Positions 62,255-64,000 of a stretch of 64,000 nucleotides of DNA are shown here, piece after piece. Both the position numbers and the translations under genes were made by a program. The notes under the pieces are model-generated. The model searched no databases. It saw only the letters and a list, made by a program, of their open reading frames with translations, and had not been told where the DNA came from. This stretch comes from Oceanimonas sp052119705 (lineage in GTDB: Bacteria; Pseudomonadota; Gammaproteobacteria; Enterobacterales; Aeromonadaceae): positions 1 to 64,000 of the forward strand of contig NZ_JBGQOP010000017.1 in the NCBI RefSeq assembly GCF_052119705.1, given 5' to 3'. How positions within the stretch are numbered: the first letter of the stretch is position 1; each line of letters starts with the position of its first letter.

Positions 62255-63148
62255 TTATGTTGCTGCTCTACTACGCATGGGCAGCTGCTGGATCAATAAT
62301 GCAAGCACTATCAAGCTCAAACCGACTAGGGTGGCAGGGTAAATGTGCTCATTCACCAACCAGCGCAACAATAATAACGACACAAACGGCGAGATAAAAA
62401 TCAGGTTAGAAATACGCGCCGTATGTTCTGCATAACGCATCGCCATTAGCCAGAGCACAAACCCCAAGCCCATTTCAAATAAGCCCACATAAATGGCACC
62501 CAGCCAGCCTTGCCAAGCGGTTAACTGAAAGTTTGACCACAGCGCTGTGGCAATAACGATCAAGGGTAATGCGAGCAAGAAGCTCAAGGTTAGGCTGACC
62601 AGCGCATCGCCTTGTTGGCGGGTATTTAAAATCCAATAACCTGCCCACAGCAGGGTGGACAATAACGCCAAGGCGACACCGAGTGAGTCCGCAAAATCCA
62701 GGCTCAGCAAGTTACCCTGAGTCGCAATCACAATGGCACCCAAATAACCGAGCATGATGGCCAGCCAATCTTGGCGGCGAATCGTTTGCCCTAAAAAAGG
62801 CACCGCCAGTAGGGTGAGGGTAATGGCCCAAGTGTAATTAAGGGTTTGTGCCTGTTGTGCGGGCAGTCGGTCGTATGCCTGAAATAACACTAAGTAATAA
62901 AGCGTGGGGTTAATCAGGCCCAGCAACAGGTAATAACTGAGTTTGGCTGTAAAGTGGTTTTTAAGCAGTGCCAGTTTGCCTTGCCAAGCCAGTATGCCGA
63001 GTAACAGCAGAGTCGAAGTAAAAGTAGCAACCAGCAGTAATTGCGCCGGCGAAAAATAACCCAGCGATAACTTAAAGGCGGTGGCGACCGTAGACCAACA
63101 GGCGACGGCGCCTAGGCCGTAGAGATACGCTTTTTTTTGGTTTTTCAT
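62255..63148 (-). CDS. EamA/DMT-family permease
   Basis: A 297-aa inner-membrane protein with ten predicted helices in two EamA repeats (about 8-140 and 150-288). Motifs include ACWSTVATAFKLSLGYFSP and LGLINPTLYYLVLFQAYDRLPAQQAQTLNYTWAI (only the first 20 residues are diagnostic). DMT carriers export metabolites such as amino acids. The substrate is unknown. Confidence 0.9.
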   Translation of the reverse strand: MKNQKKAYLYGLGAVACWSTVATAFKLSLGYFSPAQLLLVATFTSTLLLLGILAWQGKLALLKNHFTAKLSYYLLLGLINPTLYYLVLFQAYDRLPAQQAQTLNYTWAITLTLLAVPFLGQTIRRQDWLAIMLGYLGAIVIATQGNLLSLDFADSLGVALALLSTLLWAGYWILNTRQQGDALVSLTLSFLLALPLIVIATALWSNFQLTAWQGWLGAIYVGLFEMGLGFVLWLMAMRYAEHTARISNLIFISPFVSLLLLRWLVNEHIYPATLVGLSLIVLALLIQQLPMRSRAAT

Positions 63149-63171
63149 GCAGTTTATTTTTTATGAAGGGG

Positions 63172-63378
63172 TTAGCTTTCAGAGTCTGGCGATTCGAGCG
63201 CAGCAAACGGGCGGCGTTTTTCTTTTTCTAATACCAGCGCTTCCAGTATTTGCACGCGCTCGTGCAGTTGTAAATTTTGCGCCTCTAATTGCGCGAGTCG
63301 CTCTGCTTGGTTGCGGCCCTGATTAAGCAGCAGTAGCACGGCGGCGATGGCCAGCCCTAATAAGATAATACCCAGCAT
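63172..63378 (-). CDS. Small membrane-anchored coiled-coil protein
   Basis: A 68-aa protein: one N-terminal helix (MLGIILLGLAIAAVLLLLNQ), then a heptad-like helix (RLAQLEAQNLQLHERVQILEAL) and a polar tail. The layout resembles PspB but the sequence does not clearly match. AAGGAGC lies upstream. It is 23 bp before the EamA gene on the same strand and may be read with it. Confidence 0.6.
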   Translation of the reverse strand: MLGIILLGLAIAAVLLLLNQGRNQAERLAQLEAQNLQLHERVQILEALVLEKEKRRPFAALESPDSES

Positions 63379-63524
63379 GTATTTGCTCCTTATTTTTATA
63401 ACCTATTTTTATAGCCATCACGTTAAGACAAAATACCCGCCAGCGAAAGGTTAACCGTATTTGAGCCGACTGTGGCGGCTTTTTTGCCACCTTTGGCTCG
63501 CCGTGAATAAACAAATTTTGCTAA

Positions 63525-63551
63525 CAAAAAGGGCTGCATCTGCAGCCCTTT
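63525..63551 (-). terminator. Terminator of the RND gene
   Basis: Perfect hairpin AAAGGGCTGC, loop ATCT, GCAGCCCTTT, with T run on the - strand, about 27 bp beyond the RND stop. Confidence 0.9.
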
Positions 63552-63577
63552 GATTGTTGTTTTACTTTCAAACTCGC

Positions 63578-64000
63578 TTAATGATTTTCTATTATCTTAG
63601 GCGCTTGCTCTTCGTCAAACACGGGCAGCGGCTTGTGCTGTGAAGCCAAGAAGGTGTAAATCACCGGCAATACAAACAGCGTAAACAGCGTACCAATACT
63701 CAAGCCCGATACGATAACGATACCCATACCGAAGCGAGAAATAGCACCTGCACCTACCGCAAACAGCAGCGGGATCAAGCCGGCGACCATGGCCGCCGTG
63801 GTCATTAAGATAGCACGCAGTCGGATACGGGCCGCGGTGCGAATGGCGTCGGTTCGGCTAGCACCGGCAAGCTGTTCTTCTTTGGCCACTTCACACATCA
63901 AGATCCCGTGTTTGGTAATAATACCTACCAAGGTAATTAGACCCACCTGAGTATAAATATTCATAGTGGCCAATCCCCACGCCAAAGCAATCAGGGCGCC
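63578..64000 (-). CDS. RND efflux pump, C-terminal part (cut by window edge)
   Basis: The last 140 residues of an inner-membrane RND proton antiporter; the frame is open to the window edge. Visible are TM10-TM12, including the conserved NIYTQVGLITLVGIITKHGILMCEVA region, RTAARIRLRAILMTTAAMVAGLIPLLF, and the final GTLFTLFVLPVIYTFLA helix. These fit the MexB/AcrB-like and VexF-like drug exporters. The specific pump cannot be named. Confidence 0.92.
   Translation of the reverse strand, partial: GALIALAWGLATMNIYTQVGLITLVGIITKHGILMCEVAKEEQLAGASRTDAIRTAARIRLRAILMTTAAMVAGLIPLLFAVGAGAISRFGMGIVIVSGLSIGTLFTLFVLPVIYTFLASQHKPLPVFDEEQAPKIIENH

Noticed and set aside
1..64000. CRISPR array, prophage, integron or tRNA/rRNA genes
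   Set aside because: I found no regularly spaced direct repeats with unique spacers, no cas, integrase or phage structural genes, and no tRNA-like T-loop/acceptor pattern that I could support by eye.

Overview
The window looks like a chromosomal segment of a marine gammaproteobacterium, with gene content and gene families closest in character to Aeromonadales of the Oceanisphaera/Oceanimonas type. This placement is inferred from gene families and intergenic style only; there is no rRNA or other taxonomic marker. No transposase, integrase, tRNA, rRNA or CRISPR array was found. The left edge is non-coding and the right edge cuts an RND efflux pump gene.

Layout. 0.7-3.3 kb: PatZ protein acetyltransferase. 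3.6-8.4 kb: cysM, convergent with a sulfate ABC importer operon (sbp-cysT-cysW-cysA). 9.2-12.1 kb: RNase II and a MenC-like enolase-superfamily protein whose active site looks lost. 12.3-17.9 kb: thiamine operon behind a TPP riboswitch (thiC, fused thiDE, thiF, thiS, thiG; no thiH or thiO). 18.4-21.3 kb: TM2 protein, cytochrome b561, ClsC-like cardiolipin synthase. 21.6-23.0 kb: trimethylamine monooxygenase (tmm). 23.2-25.7 kb: 5-oxoprolinase genes pxpABC. 26.1-28.6 kb: TerC/CBS protein and an exported glutathione peroxidase. 28.7-37.5 kb: quaternary-amine catabolic locus. 37.6-45.4 kb: ZntB-like channel, Atm1-type ABC exporter, a GC-richer PepSY/DUF2946/DUF3047/DUF3465 block, DUF1415, CDF zinc exporter. 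45.6-51.4 kb: lipocalin, cytochrome c'/b561/YceI redox group, lipoprotein, DUF3634, EEP-family hydrolase. 52.4-64 kb: AsmA-like protein, an AT-rich DUF2628 gene, recG, pssA, X-Pro aminopeptidase, EamA permease, small membrane protein, RND pump.

The most coherent system is quaternary-amine use. A BCCT transporter would bring in carnitine. A CntA-type Rieske oxygenase with its CntB reductase would cleave it to trimethylamine and malic semialdehyde. A GabD-like aldehyde dehydrogenase would give malate, and a D-malate/tartrate dehydrogenase would give pyruvate. A LysR regulator and an unusual XRE-PAS protein sit in the middle. About 6 kb away from dmlA, tmm encodes the enzyme that turns trimethylamine into TMAO, so the window contains a potential carnitine-to-TMAO route. 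The cntA-BCCT divergent region has clear promoters and a perfect LysR-type palindrome at the expected activator position.

Two families of non-coding repeats stand out. One is a MITE-like element in three copies (8.8, 18.1 and, inverted, 51.8 kb) with about 26-bp imperfect terminal inverted repeats and an exact 8-bp target duplication at every copy. The other is a set of hairpin elements (27.7, 31.9 and 51.5 kb), all between convergent genes. In two of them the loops are conserved while the stems differ but stay paired.
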